64,000 nt of DNA from Streptomyces himalayensis subsp. himalayensis. GTDB taxonomy: Bacteria > Actinomycetota > Actinomycetes > Streptomycetales > Streptomycetaceae. A program made the translations under genes and the position numbers. The stretch's first letter is position 1; each line of letters starts with the position of its first letter. Where the stretch lies: positions 1-64,000 of the forward strand of contig NZ_JACEHE010000021.1 of NCBI RefSeq assembly GCF_013778455.1. The letters run 5' to 3'. The notes beneath the pieces were generated by a model that was not told the DNA's origin, made no database searches, and saw only the letters and a program-made list of their open reading frames with translations. This document shows, one piece after another, positions 41,783-50,983 of the stretch.

Positions 41783-42841
41783 TCACCCGACAACCGCGGA
41801 CATCCCGTGACACTCCCCATAAACCCGCCCCGACCCACACCAACACCCCTCATCCCGCCGCGGCGGCCAAGCCACCGCCCGCCCCCGGGCCGCCAGCGTC
41901 GTCGCGTACTGCGGGAGCAGTGACGCGTCCGACGGGGACGAGGCCTCCGACGCGGCGAAGGCCTCGTACGACGGGACCGTGGCCGTGACGATGCCGAGGT
42001 TCGGGGTGCCGGAGGCGGCGAGTTCGCGGAGGGAGGACTCGACTGTGGCGAGGTGTTCCTCGTGGGAGGGGTACTCCGCGGTCAGGTCCGGGTACGCCGT
42101 CAGGAGTTCGGTGAGTTCGGGGGCCGGCCAGTGGAGGACCGCGACCGGGAAGGGGCGCGAGAGAGCCTCGCGGTACGAGCCCAGTTCGGCGCGCAGCCGT
42201 GAGATCTCCGCGCGCAGCTCCGCGGGGTCCTCCGAGCCCAGGGACCATACGCGCTTGGGGTCGTGGAGTTCGTCCAGGGACACCGGGGACGGCCCCCCGG
42301 AAGACGAGGTGTGCAGGCTGTCGGCCAGCGTGTCCCACTCGTCGTGCGGGGCGCCGAGCATACGGCGGACCCGGTGGCGGCCGAACAGTACCGGATGGGC
42401 GTCCTGCGGTGGGTCCGGCTTGTCGGCCAGCAGCAGGGCGACCGCCTGCGTGAACGTTTCCTGGGCCGCCTCGAGCTCGTCGTGCGCCTCGAGTGCCTCG
42501 GCCACGATCACCCACGGCGCAGCGTCGTTCGGGGCCGCGGCCCGTACGCCGTCGATGATCGCCCTGGCCTCCGCCTCATGGCCGTACTCCCAGAGGTTCG
42601 CGGCCTTCAGGGCCTTCACCAACTGGGGGTTCTCCAGGGCGGTGGGGGAGGACGACGAGAGCAGGCGGTCGTAGAGCGTCGTGGCGCGTTCTCGGTCCTC
42701 GGCCAGCTCGAGGTGGGCCGCGGCCTGCAGCAGCAGGTGCTCCGCGTCCTCGGGATAGAGCCCGGCCGTGCGCTCCATGCGCTCGGCTTCGGCGATGTGG
42801 TCGACAAGGTCGGCAGGCATGTCGGGGCGCATGGGGGACAC
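41783..42841 (-). CDS. SEC-C motif and tetratricopeptide-like protein
   Basis: This 352-residue cytoplasmic protein has helical repeats over about residues 10-130 (AGLYPEDAEHLLLQAAAHLE, AAPNDAAPWVIVAEALEAHD), typical of TPR folds. A C-terminal SEC-C zinc motif reads CWCGSGRVYGECHG. SEC-C motifs bind zinc and often mediate contact with ribosomes or SecB-like partners. It is a core streptomycete gene to judge by composition. Its 3' end marks the right border of the accessory island. Confidence 0.85.
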   Translation of the reverse strand: MSPMRPDMPADLVDHIAEAERMERTAGLYPEDAEHLLLQAAAHLELAEDRERATTLYDRLLSSSSPTALENPQLVKALKAANLWEYGHEAEARAIIDGVRAAAPNDAAPWVIVAEALEAHDELEAAQETFTQAVALLLADKPDPPQDAHPVLFGRHRVRRMLGAPHDEWDTLADSLHTSSSGGPSPVSLDELHDPKRVWSLGSEDPAELRAEISRLRAELGSYREALSRPFPVAVLHWPAPELTELLTAYPDLTAEYPSHEEHLATVESSLRELAASGTPNLGIVTATVPSYEAFAASEASSPSDASLLPQYATTLAARGRAVAWPPRRDEGCWCGSGRVYGECHGMSAVVG

Positions 42842-43030
42842 GGTACTGCCGTCAGGTGGCCGTGAAGAGGCAAGTGTGCGTCAGTGTGGGCAGTGGTGCG
42901 TGATCATTGCGCTGCCCCATGCCTGATCATCGCGCGGTCCCCACGCCTTCCCGGCCCTTCCCTTCGTGGCCGTGGCCCTGGTCACTTGAAGGCCCAGCCC
43001 TTATCGTGCGGGCCGGCGGAGGGAGAGGCC

Positions 43031-43870
43031 GTGCGGGTGCGGTGGCGGGCGCGGGTTCCGGTGGTGGTGCAGGGGCAGGTCCGTCGGCGTGCGGCGGCCG
43101 TCCGGGTGCTCTGGACCGGAGCCGAAGTCGCCGTCACCGCCGGGCTCGTCCTGCTCCTCCTCGTCGTACATCAACTGTGGTGGACCAACCGGCAGGCGCA
43201 GAAGGCCGCGGACCGCACGGTGCAGGCCCTGGAGCGGGGCTGGGGGAGCGGCGGTACGCAGGGTGGTGGTGGGGATGGCGGCGCGGAGTCCCCGGTCGGC
43301 GACGGTGAGCAGGAGGGCGAGCAGGACGACGACGGCGTCTCCGCCGGCGCGGGGCAGTCCTCGCAGTCCGCCGGTGCCGGTGCCGGTACGGGTACGCGCC
43401 GCGCGACCGCACCCCGCTGGGACCAGGCCTACGCCGTCCTCGTCATTCCCCGCCTCGGCCTCCGCGTCCCCGTGGCAGAGGGGGTCAGCAAGGCTGGCGT
43501 CCTCAACAAGGGGTACGCGGGCCACTACCCCGGCACCGCCCAGCCCGGCCGCGCCGGGAACTTCGCCCTCGCCGGGCACCGCAACACCCACGGCGAGCCG
43601 TTCCGCTATATCAACCGACTCGAGCGCGGCGACGCAGTCCGCGTCGAGACGAAGACGGCCGTCTACACGTACGTCGTCGACAAGACCCTGCCGCAGACCT
43701 TGCCCCGCGACGGCAGCGTGATCGCGAGCGTGCCGCGCAGCCAGGTCAGGAGCGGGTACGGATACCGCGAACCCGGCTACTACCTCACGCTCACCACCTG
43801 CACTCCCGAGTACACGTCCAAGTACCGGCTTGTGGTGTGGGGAAAGCTTCAGGCCATGCGGCCGCGGTGA
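43031..43870 (+). CDS. class E sortase
   Basis: This 279-residue membrane-anchored transpeptidase begins at GTG with GGAGGGAGAGG before it. It has one membrane segment (about 31-50), a Gly/Ser/Asp-rich linker (70-125) and a sortase domain with His183 in LAGHRNTHG, Cys257 in LTTCTPEY and Arg266 in SKYRLVV. Class E sortases of streptomycetes attach LAxTG proteins to peptidoglycan and help build aerial hyphae. A protein with such a motif is encoded at 48234-49199. Confidence 0.92.
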   Translation: MRVRWRARVPVVVQGQVRRRAAAVRVLWTGAEVAVTAGLVLLLLVVHQLWWTNRQAQKAADRTVQALERGWGSGGTQGGGGDGGAESPVGDGEQEGEQDDDGVSAGAGQSSQSAGAGAGTGTRRATAPRWDQAYAVLVIPRLGLRVPVAEGVSKAGVLNKGYAGHYPGTAQPGRAGNFALAGHRNTHGEPFRYINRLERGDAVRVETKTAVYTYVVDKTLPQTLPRDGSVIASVPRSQVRSGYGYREPGYYLTLTTCTPEYTSKYRLVVWGKLQAMRPR

Positions 43871-43889
43871 GCCGGCCGGGACGGCTGGC

Positions 43890-44465
43890 GCGACTCCGAT
43901 CGAGCTGCACACCGCGGAGAAGGTGTCGCCCCTCTCCGGCTGTCTGCCGAGCCTGTTCCAACTGCCCGCCTTCTTCCTCCTCTACCACCTGTTCTCCAAC
44001 CGGACGATCGGCGGCGAACCGAACGCACTGCTCGGCCACGCGCTCCTCGCCGCACCCCTCGGGGACCGGTGGGCGGACGCGCTGGGGCGCGGCGGGATGT
44101 TCGGTGGACAGGGCCTGGTGTACGTCGGGCTCTTCTCGATCGTCGCGGCGGTGGCCGCGTTCAACTACCGGCGGAACAAGCGGCAGATGGCGGTGGCGGG
44201 CGCGCCGATGCCGGCCGCCGGGGGTGACGGGCAGCAGGCGGGACAGCAGATCCCGGGTATGGGCGCGATGACCAAGGTCATGCCGCTGATGTCGTTTCTG
44301 ACCCTGTTCACGGTGGCGGTGGTGCCGCTGGCGGCCGCGTTGTACGTGGTGACCAGCACCACCTGGAGCGCGGTCGAGCGGGCCGTTCTGTACCGGGACA
44401 TGCCGGGGACGGCGAGTGGGGCAGCGGGCGGGGCCGCGGGGAAGGCGTTGCGGTCCAGTACGTGA
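43890..44465 (+). pseudogene. YidC/Oxa1 family insertase, N-terminally truncated
   Basis: The frame starts abruptly inside the family at EKVSPLSGCLPSLFQLPAFF and continues through LYHLFSNRTIGGEPNALLGH and PLMSFLTLFTVAVVPLAAAL to a normal C-terminus. The usual first third, with the signal segment, first core helix and conserved Arg, is missing, and no start or ribosome binding site fits. The sortase stop lies about 20 bases before the remnant. It is a broken copy of a second yidC paralogue, with a deletion point near 43885. Confidence 0.75.
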
Positions 44466-44596
44466 ACCGGGTATTGCGGACTGCACGCGGAGATCGGAGG
44501 ATCGACCAGTCCTCCGATGGCTGCAGGCGCGCGATTCACTGTGCGCGGCACCGTCCGTTGGCCGGGCTGGCCGCAATTCAAGGGAGATGGACAAGC

Positions 44597-45454
44597 ATGA
44601 AGCTGCTGCGTGTCGGTACGGCGGGGGCGGAGCGCCCTGCTCTGCTCGATGCCGACGGGACCCTGCGGGATCTGTCGGGGATCGTCAAGGACATCGACGG
44701 TGAACTGCTGGCCGACGAGACAGCGCTCGGCCGTGTCCGGTCCGCGGCCGAGTCCGGCGAACTGCCCGTGCTCGACGCCGCGGGACTGAGGGTCGGGCCG
44801 CCCCTCGGGCGCCTCGGCAAGATCGTGTGCATCGGGCTGAACTACCACGACCACGCGGCCGAGACCGGTGCCGAGCCGCCCGCCGAGCCGGTCGTCTTCT
44901 TCAAGGCCGCCGACACGGTCGTCGGGCCGTACGACACCGTGCTGGTGCCGCGCGGCTCGGTGAAGACCGACTGGGAGGTCGAACTGGCGGTCGTCATCGG
45001 GCGTACCGCCCGCTATCTGGAGTCGGACGAGGAGGCCCTCGCGCACGTCGCGGGGTACGCGGTGGCGCACGACGTGTCCGAGCGCGAGTTCCAGATCGAG
45101 CGCGGCGGCACCTGGGACAAGGGCAAGAACTGCGAGACGTTCAATCCGCTGGGGCCCTGGCTGGTGACCGCGGACGAGGTGCCGGATCCGCAGGCGCTCG
45201 GTCTGCGGCTCTGGGTGAACGGGGAGCTGAAGCAGGACGGGAACACGTCCGACCAGATCTTCCCGGTCGCCGAAGTCGTCCGGTACGTCAGCCAGTTCAT
45301 GACGCTGTACCCGGGCGACGTCATCAACACGGGGACGCCGGCGGGCGTCGCGCTCGGGATGCCGGAGCCCAAGCCGTTCCTTCGGGCGGGGGATGTGGTG
45401 GAGCTGGAGATCGAGGGGCTGGGGCGGCAGCGGCAGGAACTGAAGAACGCGTAG
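44597..45454 (+). CDS. fumarylacetoacetate hydrolase family protein
   Basis: This 285-residue enzyme of the FAH superfamily has IVCIGLNYHDHAAETG, FFKAADTVVGP, the metal-binding Glu residues in DWEVELAVVIGRTAR, and DVSEREFQIERGGTWDKGKN. The end reads PGDVINTGTPAGVALGM. It probably hydrolyses or isomerises a 2-oxo acid such as 2-hydroxyhepta-2,4-diene-1,7-dioate, fumarylpyruvate or oxaloacetate; the exact substrate is not deducible. GGGAG precedes the ATG at 44597. Confidence 0.92.
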   Translation: MKLLRVGTAGAERPALLDADGTLRDLSGIVKDIDGELLADETALGRVRSAAESGELPVLDAAGLRVGPPLGRLGKIVCIGLNYHDHAAETGAEPPAEPVVFFKAADTVVGPYDTVLVPRGSVKTDWEVELAVVIGRTARYLESDEEALAHVAGYAVAHDVSEREFQIERGGTWDKGKNCETFNPLGPWLVTADEVPDPQALGLRLWVNGELKQDGNTSDQIFPVAEVVRYVSQFMTLYPGDVINTGTPAGVALGMPEPKPFLRAGDVVELEIEGLGRQRQELKNA

Positions 45455-45576
45455 GCGGACAGCGGACCGGACCGCTGTGCCACGGGCGCTTGGTGACTCC
45501 GCGTAACCGGACACCAAGCGTATCGTTGTACCAGGCGGCTGGCCGCGACCCCGCGGTGGCGGGGAGGAGCGGCACA

Positions 45577-46209
45577 GTGACTGTTCTCGAAGACAGGACC
45601 ATCATGGCCGAGCGGATCGAGGAGCTCACCCTCGACGACATGTTCGCGTGGCTCGAGCGGTCGCACGTCCCCGAGGGAATCAAGGTGGAGATCGTTCGGG
45701 GGGCCGTCTACATGTCGCCGCAACGCCAGACGCACTGGGAGATCATCGCGGACATCTACGAGCAGCTGCGAGCCCGCTACCCCCGGCAGCGCACCGCCTC
45801 TGACGTCCGTATCGACTTCCCCGGCCACCTCAACGGCTTCGCGTCCGACGTCGCCGCGTTCAAGGAGGGTGCCCGCAAGGATGCGAAGGGCCGCTGGCGC
45901 TACCAGGACGTCGAGTTCGTGGCCGAGGTGATCTCCAAGGACACCGCGGCCAACGACTACGGCCCGAAGCTCGAGACGTACGCCGCCGCCGGCGTGCCGG
46001 TGTACGTGATCGCCGACCCGTACACCGGCGAGTGCCATGTCCACACGCGGCCCAAGGACGGTAGGTACCGCGCCGACCTGACGTTCGACTTCGGTGACGA
46101 GATCGATCTCACCGACACGCCCGTCGGCATCAAGCTGGCCACGAACGAGTTCCCGCGGGAGCAGCAGGGCGGCGCCGCCGACACCGGGACGGCTGCGGGC
46201 ACTTCTTGA
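45577..46209 (+). CDS. Uma2 family PD-(D/E)XK nuclease-like protein
   Basis: This 210-residue protein of the Uma2 (DUF820) family has a PD-(D/E)XK fold: VPEGIKVEIVRGAVYMSP, VRIDFPGHLNGFASDVAAF with the active-site Asp, VEFVAEVISKDTAANDYGPK with Glu and Ser-Lys, and YAAAGVPVYVIADP. The family is expanded in streptomycetes and no substrate has been defined for most members. GTG 45577, preceded by GGGAGGAG, is preferred over ATG 45604. Confidence 0.9.
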   Translation: MTVLEDRTIMAERIEELTLDDMFAWLERSHVPEGIKVEIVRGAVYMSPQRQTHWEIIADIYEQLRARYPRQRTASDVRIDFPGHLNGFASDVAAFKEGARKDAKGRWRYQDVEFVAEVISKDTAANDYGPKLETYAAAGVPVYVIADPYTGECHVHTRPKDGRYRADLTFDFGDEIDLTDTPVGIKLATNEFPREQQGGAADTGTAAGTS

Positions 46210-46256
46210 TGCCGGGGCGCTCCCAGCACCGCGTTCCCGCAGGCGTCCCCACCCGG

Positions 46257-46733
46257 TCAGGCCAGGAACCGTTCCAGCGCCTCCACCACCATCGCGTGGT
46301 CCTCGACTTGCGGGAGGCCCGAGACCACCACAGTGCCGATCACTCCTGCGCCTTCGATGAGGATCGGGAAGGCGCCGCCGTGGGCCGCGTACACGTCGGG
46401 GTCGAGGCGGGAGGAGTCCTCGAAGGTCGTGCCCTTGGCGCGGAAGCGGGAGCCGACCAGGTAGGAGGAGCAGCCGTAGCGCTCCACGACGCGGCGCTTG
46501 CGGTCGATCCAGGCGTCGTTGTCGGGGGTCGAGCCCGGCAGCGCGGCGTGGAAGAGCTGCTGGCCGCCGCGGCGGATGTCGATCGCGACCGGCGCGTTCC
46601 TGGAGCGGGCCAGTTCCACCAGGAGCGAGCCGAGGGCCCACGCGTCGTCGTGGGTGAACTGCTTCAGCACCAGACGGCGTTCCTGGTCCTCCAGCTCGGC
46701 GATGTCCGGGGCGCCGCTGTTCACACTGCTCAC
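46257..46733 (-). CDS. heme-degrading domain (UPF0303) protein
   Basis: This 158-residue protein matches the YBR137W/UPF0303 branch of the HbpS/GlcG-like fold: RNAPVAIDIRRGGQQLFHAA, TPDNDAWIDRKRRVVERYG and GAFPILIEGAGVIGTVVVSG. Activity in heme or haem-like binding is inferred from the domain name, not proven. Its GTG start overlaps the upstream oxidoreductase stop as GTGA, so the two are translationally coupled. Confidence 0.85.
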   Translation of the reverse strand: MSSVNSGAPDIAELEDQERRLVLKQFTHDDAWALGSLLVELARSRNAPVAIDIRRGGQQLFHAALPGSTPDNDAWIDRKRRVVERYGCSSYLVGSRFRAKGTTFEDSSRLDPDVYAAHGGAFPILIEGAGVIGTVVVSGLPQVEDHAMVVEALERFLA

Positions 46734-47809
46734 AGGGTCACCGCCACACCGTCGCGGGCCGAGTGGCGCGCCGCCTCCAGGATGTCGAGGGCCGCGGCGG
46801 CCTCGTGCGCGGTCACCGGGTTGGGGCCCTCGCCGCGCAGGGCGGCGGCCACTGCCGCGTAGTACGCCGGGTAGTCGCCGTTCAGCGTCGGTACGGGGCG
46901 GCCGCCGCCGGTCAGCGGGGACTCGCCGGAGCCGATGCGGCCCCACAGCGACTGGGGTTCGGCGCCCCACTCGGCCTCCGTTGCGGGGCGCTTGCCCTCG
47001 CGCAGGGCGGCCTCCTGGGGGTCGAGCCCGTACTTGACGTAACCGGCCGAGGAGCCCAGGACGCGGAAGCGGGGGCCGAGCTGGGCCGCGGTGGCCGACA
47101 CGTACAGGTGCGACCGCACGCCGTTCGCGTGCGTGATCGCGATGAACGTGTCGTCGTCGGTCTCCGCTGCCGGCCGCCGCACGTCCGACTCGGCGTAGAC
47201 CTGCACCGCAGGACCGAAGAGCACCAGTGCCTGGTCGACGACGTGGCTGCCCAGGTCGTACAGCAGACCTCCGATCTCTTCGGGGTCACCGGACTCGCGC
47301 CAGCCGCCCTTGGGGTGCGGCCTCCACCGCTCGAAGCGGGACTCGAAGCGCCATACGTCGCCGAGTTCGCCGTCGGTCAGGAGCTGCTGGAGCGTACGGA
47401 AGTCGTTGTCCCAGCGACGGTTCTGGAAGACGGACAGCAGCAGACCGCGGCCCTCGGCGAGCGCGGCGAGCTCGCGCGCCTCAGCCGCCGTACCGGCGAC
47501 CGGCTTGTCCACGACCACCGGCAGGCCCGCCTCGAGAGCGGCAGTCGCCAGCGGGACGTGCGTCTTGTTCGGCGAGGCGATCACGATCAGGTCGAGCTCG
47601 CCGGCGCGGGCCCACAGCTCGTCGGCCGTGTCCGCGAGGCGTGCCTCTGGGAAGGCGGCCGCGGCCTGCTTCTGCCGGTCCGGGTTGGAGGTCACGACCG
47701 TGTCGAGGGCGAGGCCCTCGGTGGCGGCGATCAGCGGGGCGTGGAATACGGAGCCCGCGAGGCCGTAGCCGATGAGGCCGACGCGGAGGGGGGAGGTGGT
47801 GCGATTCAT
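46730..47809 (-). CDS. Gfo/Idh/MocA family oxidoreductase
   Basis: This 359-residue NAD(P)-dependent oxidoreductase has an N-terminal Rossmann domain (VGLIGYGLAGSVFHAPLI), IVIASPNKTHVPLA, VVVDKPVAGTAAEARELA with the conserved Lys of the EKP-type motif, and a C-terminal substrate domain with GGLLYDLGSHVVDQAL. The substrate is probably a sugar, inositol or similar polyol. It forms a two-gene unit with the downstream UPF0303 protein, whose start overlaps its stop. Confidence 0.9.
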   Translation of the reverse strand: MNRTTSPLRVGLIGYGLAGSVFHAPLIAATEGLALDTVVTSNPDRQKQAAAAFPEARLADTADELWARAGELDLIVIASPNKTHVPLATAALEAGLPVVVDKPVAGTAAEARELAALAEGRGLLLSVFQNRRWDNDFRTLQQLLTDGELGDVWRFESRFERWRPHPKGGWRESGDPEEIGGLLYDLGSHVVDQALVLFGPAVQVYAESDVRRPAAETDDDTFIAITHANGVRSHLYVSATAAQLGPRFRVLGSSAGYVKYGLDPQEAALREGKRPATEAEWGAEPQSLWGRIGSGESPLTGGGRPVPTLNGDYPAYYAAVAAALRGEGPNPVTAHEAAAALDILEAARHSARDGVAVTL

Positions 47810-47945
47810 GTACTCCACTAAAGCACTGGGGGCCGGGGTGGCTGTGGCCGGTACCTTGGGCGGCCGTGCGGCGGCGCCCTGGGGTGTCGGCGCCCGGGCA
47901 CCCCTGGCGGCCACGGCCGCTTACACCGGGGTAGTAGCCGGAGTG

Positions 47946-48062
47946 GCCCGCCGTCGTGGTGCTGTGCCCACCCTCCCCATTGCCTTAAGGGCATGGGAGG
48001 GACCCCCATCGCCTGGGGGCACCTCCCAGCGTTAGCTGGGGGAGGAACGACTGCCCGCAGCG
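47946..48062. repeat. interspersed palindromic repeat, copy 2
   Basis: Two hairpins (CCTCCCC to GGGAGG around TTAAGG, and CCTCCCAGC with GCTGGGGGAGG) are followed by AACGACTGCCCGCAG. The second hairpin and tail match the element at 8303-8352. The leading CGCCGTCGTGGTGCTG also appears near 58480. It fills most of the 425-base gap between the oxidoreductase and the LAxTG protein, where I see no gene. Confidence 0.7.
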
Positions 48063-48233
48063 GTAGCGGCGCGGGGCACCCTTGCTCTTCAGCATGTCGT
48101 ATTCGTGCGGTTTCCGGCTGATCGGGCGGACTTTGGCGGCCGATCGGCCCTGGTGGGCTGTGTCGGTGCACGGGCCGCGGTCGAATGGCAGGACTCCAGC
48201 CGTTGCTCGTCCCGCGATCAGCAAAGGCCATCC

Positions 48234-49199
48234 ATGCGACTGTGCACGTCCCCCGCGTTCGGCCGCAGTGCCGCCACCGCTGCCATCGCCGCCACCATGA
48301 TCATGATCACGCCCACCTCCGCCGCCCCCACCTCCGCCGCTCCCGCGACGGCCGCTCCCGCGACGGCCGCTCCCGCGTTGGGCGCCCCCGCGGCGGCCGC
48401 TCCAGCGTTGGGCGCCCCCGCGGCGGCGGCCCGAGCGATGGCTGCCCCGCCGATGGCCGCCCCCGCCGGCTCCTCCTCCGCCCTGCAGCCCACCTGCGCC
48501 ACCGCGAACAGCGGCGACTTCCCGATCGGCACCCGTGTCCACGGCGGGCCCGCCACATACCAGGCCGGCGGCGGTCGGCAGGAATGGCTGATCGACCTCA
48601 CCAACACCACAGGCGAGGCCTGCGGCAACATCCACCCCGTGGTCGTCCTCGTCGACGAGCGGCGGTCGCTCCAGCCGCAGCAGGTACGGCTGGAGTTCGA
48701 GGACAGTACGCGGCTGCGGCCCGTCACCTTCGAACGCACCGACCAGGACGAGAACGTCGGCGTCTTCGGCGAGGACTTCGGCGGATTCACCGTCGCCCCC
48801 GGCGCGACCGTCACCGTCAGGGTCCGCCTGTCCTTCACCGAGGACGCCCAGCCCGGCAGCGTCGTCGCCAACGCCGCGGTCGTCCAGCGCCGGGACGACG
48901 ACGGCGACTGGGTGGGCGAGTCCAACGACTATCCGTTCACGATCGCCCCTGCCCCCACCGACACACCCAGCCCGAGCCCCAGCCTCAGCACCGGCCCCGA
49001 ACCCAGCCCCGGCACGGCCACCCCGGACGCATCGCCCCCCGCCCGAGAGCAGAAGGAGAAGGGCAAGGACGACGAGCTGGCCGGGACGGGACGCCGTCAG
49101 CGCACCCTGATCGGCCTCGGCCTCACCGCGGGCGCCCTCCTCGTCGGCGGCGCCGCACTCGTGCTCACCGTCCGCCACATCCGGCCGCGCAGGCGCTGA
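48234..49199 (+). CDS. LAxTG cell-wall-anchored protein
   Basis: This 321-residue secreted protein has a signal region (1-31), an Ala/Pro/Thr repeat segment (about 30-80, with tandem APAT and APALGAPAA units at the DNA level), a strand-rich domain (about 88-245) and a Pro/Ser/Thr stalk. The C-terminal sorting signal is LAGTG, a hydrophobic segment and RRR. LAxTG is the signal recognised by class E sortases, so the sortase at 43031 is its likely partner. The domain's role is unknown. Confidence 0.85.
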   Translation: MRLCTSPAFGRSAATAAIAATMIMITPTSAAPTSAAPATAAPATAAPALGAPAAAAPALGAPAAAARAMAAPPMAAPAGSSSALQPTCATANSGDFPIGTRVHGGPATYQAGGGRQEWLIDLTNTTGEACGNIHPVVVLVDERRSLQPQQVRLEFEDSTRLRPVTFERTDQDENVGVFGEDFGGFTVAPGATVTVRVRLSFTEDAQPGSVVANAAVVQRRDDDGDWVGESNDYPFTIAPAPTDTPSPSPSLSTGPEPSPGTATPDASPPAREQKEKGKDDELAGTGRRQRTLIGLGLTAGALLVGGAALVLTVRHIRPRRR

Positions 49200-49258
49200 A
49201 CCCCGGGCGGACAATCCCGTGCTCGTGCGACCCGCAGGCACGCCTTGGCCCAGCGAGA

Positions 49259-49307
49259 AGGCCCTCCCCCGGCCACCCGCGATACGGGAGGGCCGGGGAA
49301 GGGCCTT
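49259..49307. terminator. bidirectional terminator
   Basis: A 17-bp inverted repeat with one mismatch (49259-49275 with 49291-49307) is followed by CTTCTT, between the convergent LAxTG and HAD genes. Confidence 0.85.
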
Positions 49308-49339
49308 CTTCGTTGCCGCGGACTCGCCGCGCGCCGCGA

Positions 49340-50119
49340 TCACACGAGGTCGATCAGGTCCGCGATCGAGTCCACGGCCTCCGAGGGCCGGTACGGATAA
49401 CGGTCCACCTCGTCCGGCCGGGTCACCCCGGTCATGACGAGGAAGGTCCTCATGCCGGCCTCGAGACCCGCCAGCACATCCGTGTCCATCCGGTCGCCGA
49501 TCATGGCCGAGGTCTCCGAGTGGGCCCCGATCGCGTTGAGCCCCGCGCGCATCATCAGGGGGTTCGGCTTGCCGACGAAGTACGGCTTCTTGCCGGTCGC
49601 CGCGGTGATCAGCGCCGCGACAGCCCCCGTGGCGGGAAGCGCGCCCTCGGCCGAGGGGCCCGTCTCGTCGGGGTTGGTGGCGATGAATCGCGCGCCGTTG
49701 TTGATCAGCCGGACGGCCTTGGTCATCGCCTCGAACGAGTACGTCCGGGTCTCGCCCAGGATCACGAAGTCGGGCTCGGTGTCCGTCAGGACGTAGCCGA
49801 TGTCGTGCAGGGCGGTCGTCAGTCCGGACTCACCGATGACGTAGGCGGTACCGCCCGGCCGCTGGTCGTCGAGGAACTGTGCCGTCGCCAGGGCCGAGGT
49901 CCAGATGTTCTCCACCGGCACGTCGAGGCCCATACGGGTGAGGCGTGCGTGCAGGTCGCGGGGGGTGTAGATCGAGTTGTTGGTCAGAACGAGGAAAGGT
50001 TTCCCCGACTGCTTCAGCCGCTTGAGGAACTCGTCGGCGCCGGGGATCGGTATCCCTTCGTGGATCAGTACCCCATCCATGTCGGTCAGCCAGGACTCGA
50101 TCGGCTTGCGCTCTGCCAT
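49340..50119 (-). CDS. HAD-IIA family phosphatase (NagD-like)
   Basis: This 259-residue phosphatase has the nucleophile motif SWLTDMDGVLIHEG (DxDG), motif II FLVLTNNSIYT, the Lys in VGKPNPLMMR and motif IV MIGDRMDTDVLAG. The cap insertion between motifs II and III is of the C2 type. Substrates of this group include nucleotide monophosphates and sugar phosphates. The start at 50119 is favoured because the fold begins there. Confidence 0.92.
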   Translation of the reverse strand: MAERKPIESWLTDMDGVLIHEGIPIPGADEFLKRLKQSGKPFLVLTNNSIYTPRDLHARLTRMGLDVPVENIWTSALATAQFLDDQRPGGTAYVIGESGLTTALHDIGYVLTDTEPDFVILGETRTYSFEAMTKAVRLINNGARFIATNPDETGPSAEGALPATGAVAALITAATGKKPYFVGKPNPLMMRAGLNAIGAHSETSAMIGDRMDTDVLAGLEAGMRTFLVMTGVTRPDEVDRYPYRPSEAVDSIADLIDLV

Positions 50120-50374
50120 GGGGCCATTCTCCTGCCGTACGTGGGGCTCTAGAGGTGACGCGACTCGCACGATCCTAACCGTGCTGGAGCGACGGCCGGC
50201 CCTGCGCGAACGCGTCGTCGCGCCGGCCCGGCAACGCTGTTCTGTGAGCGGGACATACGCGCGGCGGGCCCCGGACGATGACGTCCCGTAACCCCTCGTT
50301 CGGCGCAGTCGCATGCCCGCTGCGGATGCGCCGCGGGCGCGCACAGGGGACCCTTCTGTTACAGGAGGTTCACC

Positions 50375-50971
50375 ATGGGCTCACTGCGACTCACTCTCTG
50401 TACCGGGGCGGTGGTCGCTGCCGCTGCGATGCCGATGGCGGCCGGGACGGCGCATCCGGCACACGCAGACGACTCGGCCGCGGGTGTCTCCGTGAGCCCG
50501 GCGGGCCCGGTGCCCGGAAGTGACATCGAGCTGCAGGCGCGGGGCTGCACGGGCAAGACGGCCGTCGCCCGCTCGGCCGTGTTCGTCGCGGACGCCGAGC
50601 TGACCGTGCGGGAAGGCGTCGCAAGCGGCGACGGCACCCTGCTCTACGGCGAGACCACGCTCAGATCGACCGTGACCGCCGGTACGTACGAGATCACGAT
50701 CGCCTGCGACGGACGCGACGACAAGGCCAAGGGCTCCGTCACGGTGGCCGAGCGCTCCGCGGCGACGAAGGCCCCCAGTGCCCCGTCGTCTCCGACCGCG
50801 CCGGTCCACGCCGGTGGCGGCGGTGCCGCGGCCCAGCTCGCGGCCGCCCAGACGGACACCGAGGAAGCCGCCGGGCCCGGAAAGGTGCAGGCGGTGGTCG
50901 GCCTGGTGCTCGCCGCCGTCGCGGCGGTCGTCGTGGCGGTCCGCAGCGTCCGGCGCCGCCGCTCGGAGTAG
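50375..50971 (+). CDS. secreted protein with C-terminal membrane anchor
   Basis: This 198-residue protein has a signal peptide (cleavage probably after AHA at about 31). A strand-rich mature part follows, with two cysteines (RGCTGK and ITIACDGRD) likely forming a disulfide, then a Ser/Pro/Ala stalk and a membrane helix near the C-terminus followed by RRRRSE. It lacks an LPxTG or LAxTG motif. It precedes the class F sortase by twelve bases and is very likely co-transcribed, a pairing common in streptomycetes. CAGGAGG lies nine bases before the ATG. Confidence 0.85.
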   Translation: MGSLRLTLCTGAVVAAAAMPMAAGTAHPAHADDSAAGVSVSPAGPVPGSDIELQARGCTGKTAVARSAVFVADAELTVREGVASGDGTLLYGETTLRSTVTAGTYEITIACDGRDDKAKGSVTVAERSAATKAPSAPSSPTAPVHAGGGGAAAQLAAAQTDTEEAAGPGKVQAVVGLVLAAVAAVVVAVRSVRRRRSE

Positions 50972-50983
50972 GGCGGGGACGCC

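Noticed and set aside
41647..41853. Minus-strand frame at the island edge as an integrase remnant
   Set aside because: The predicted peptide shows no integrase or recombinase motif, and part of it overlaps the SEC-C gene.
47772..48035. Plus-strand frame between the oxidoreductase and LAxTG genes
   Set aside because: It overlaps the oxidoreductase start and the palindromic repeat and encodes only low-complexity Ala/Gly/Arg sequence.
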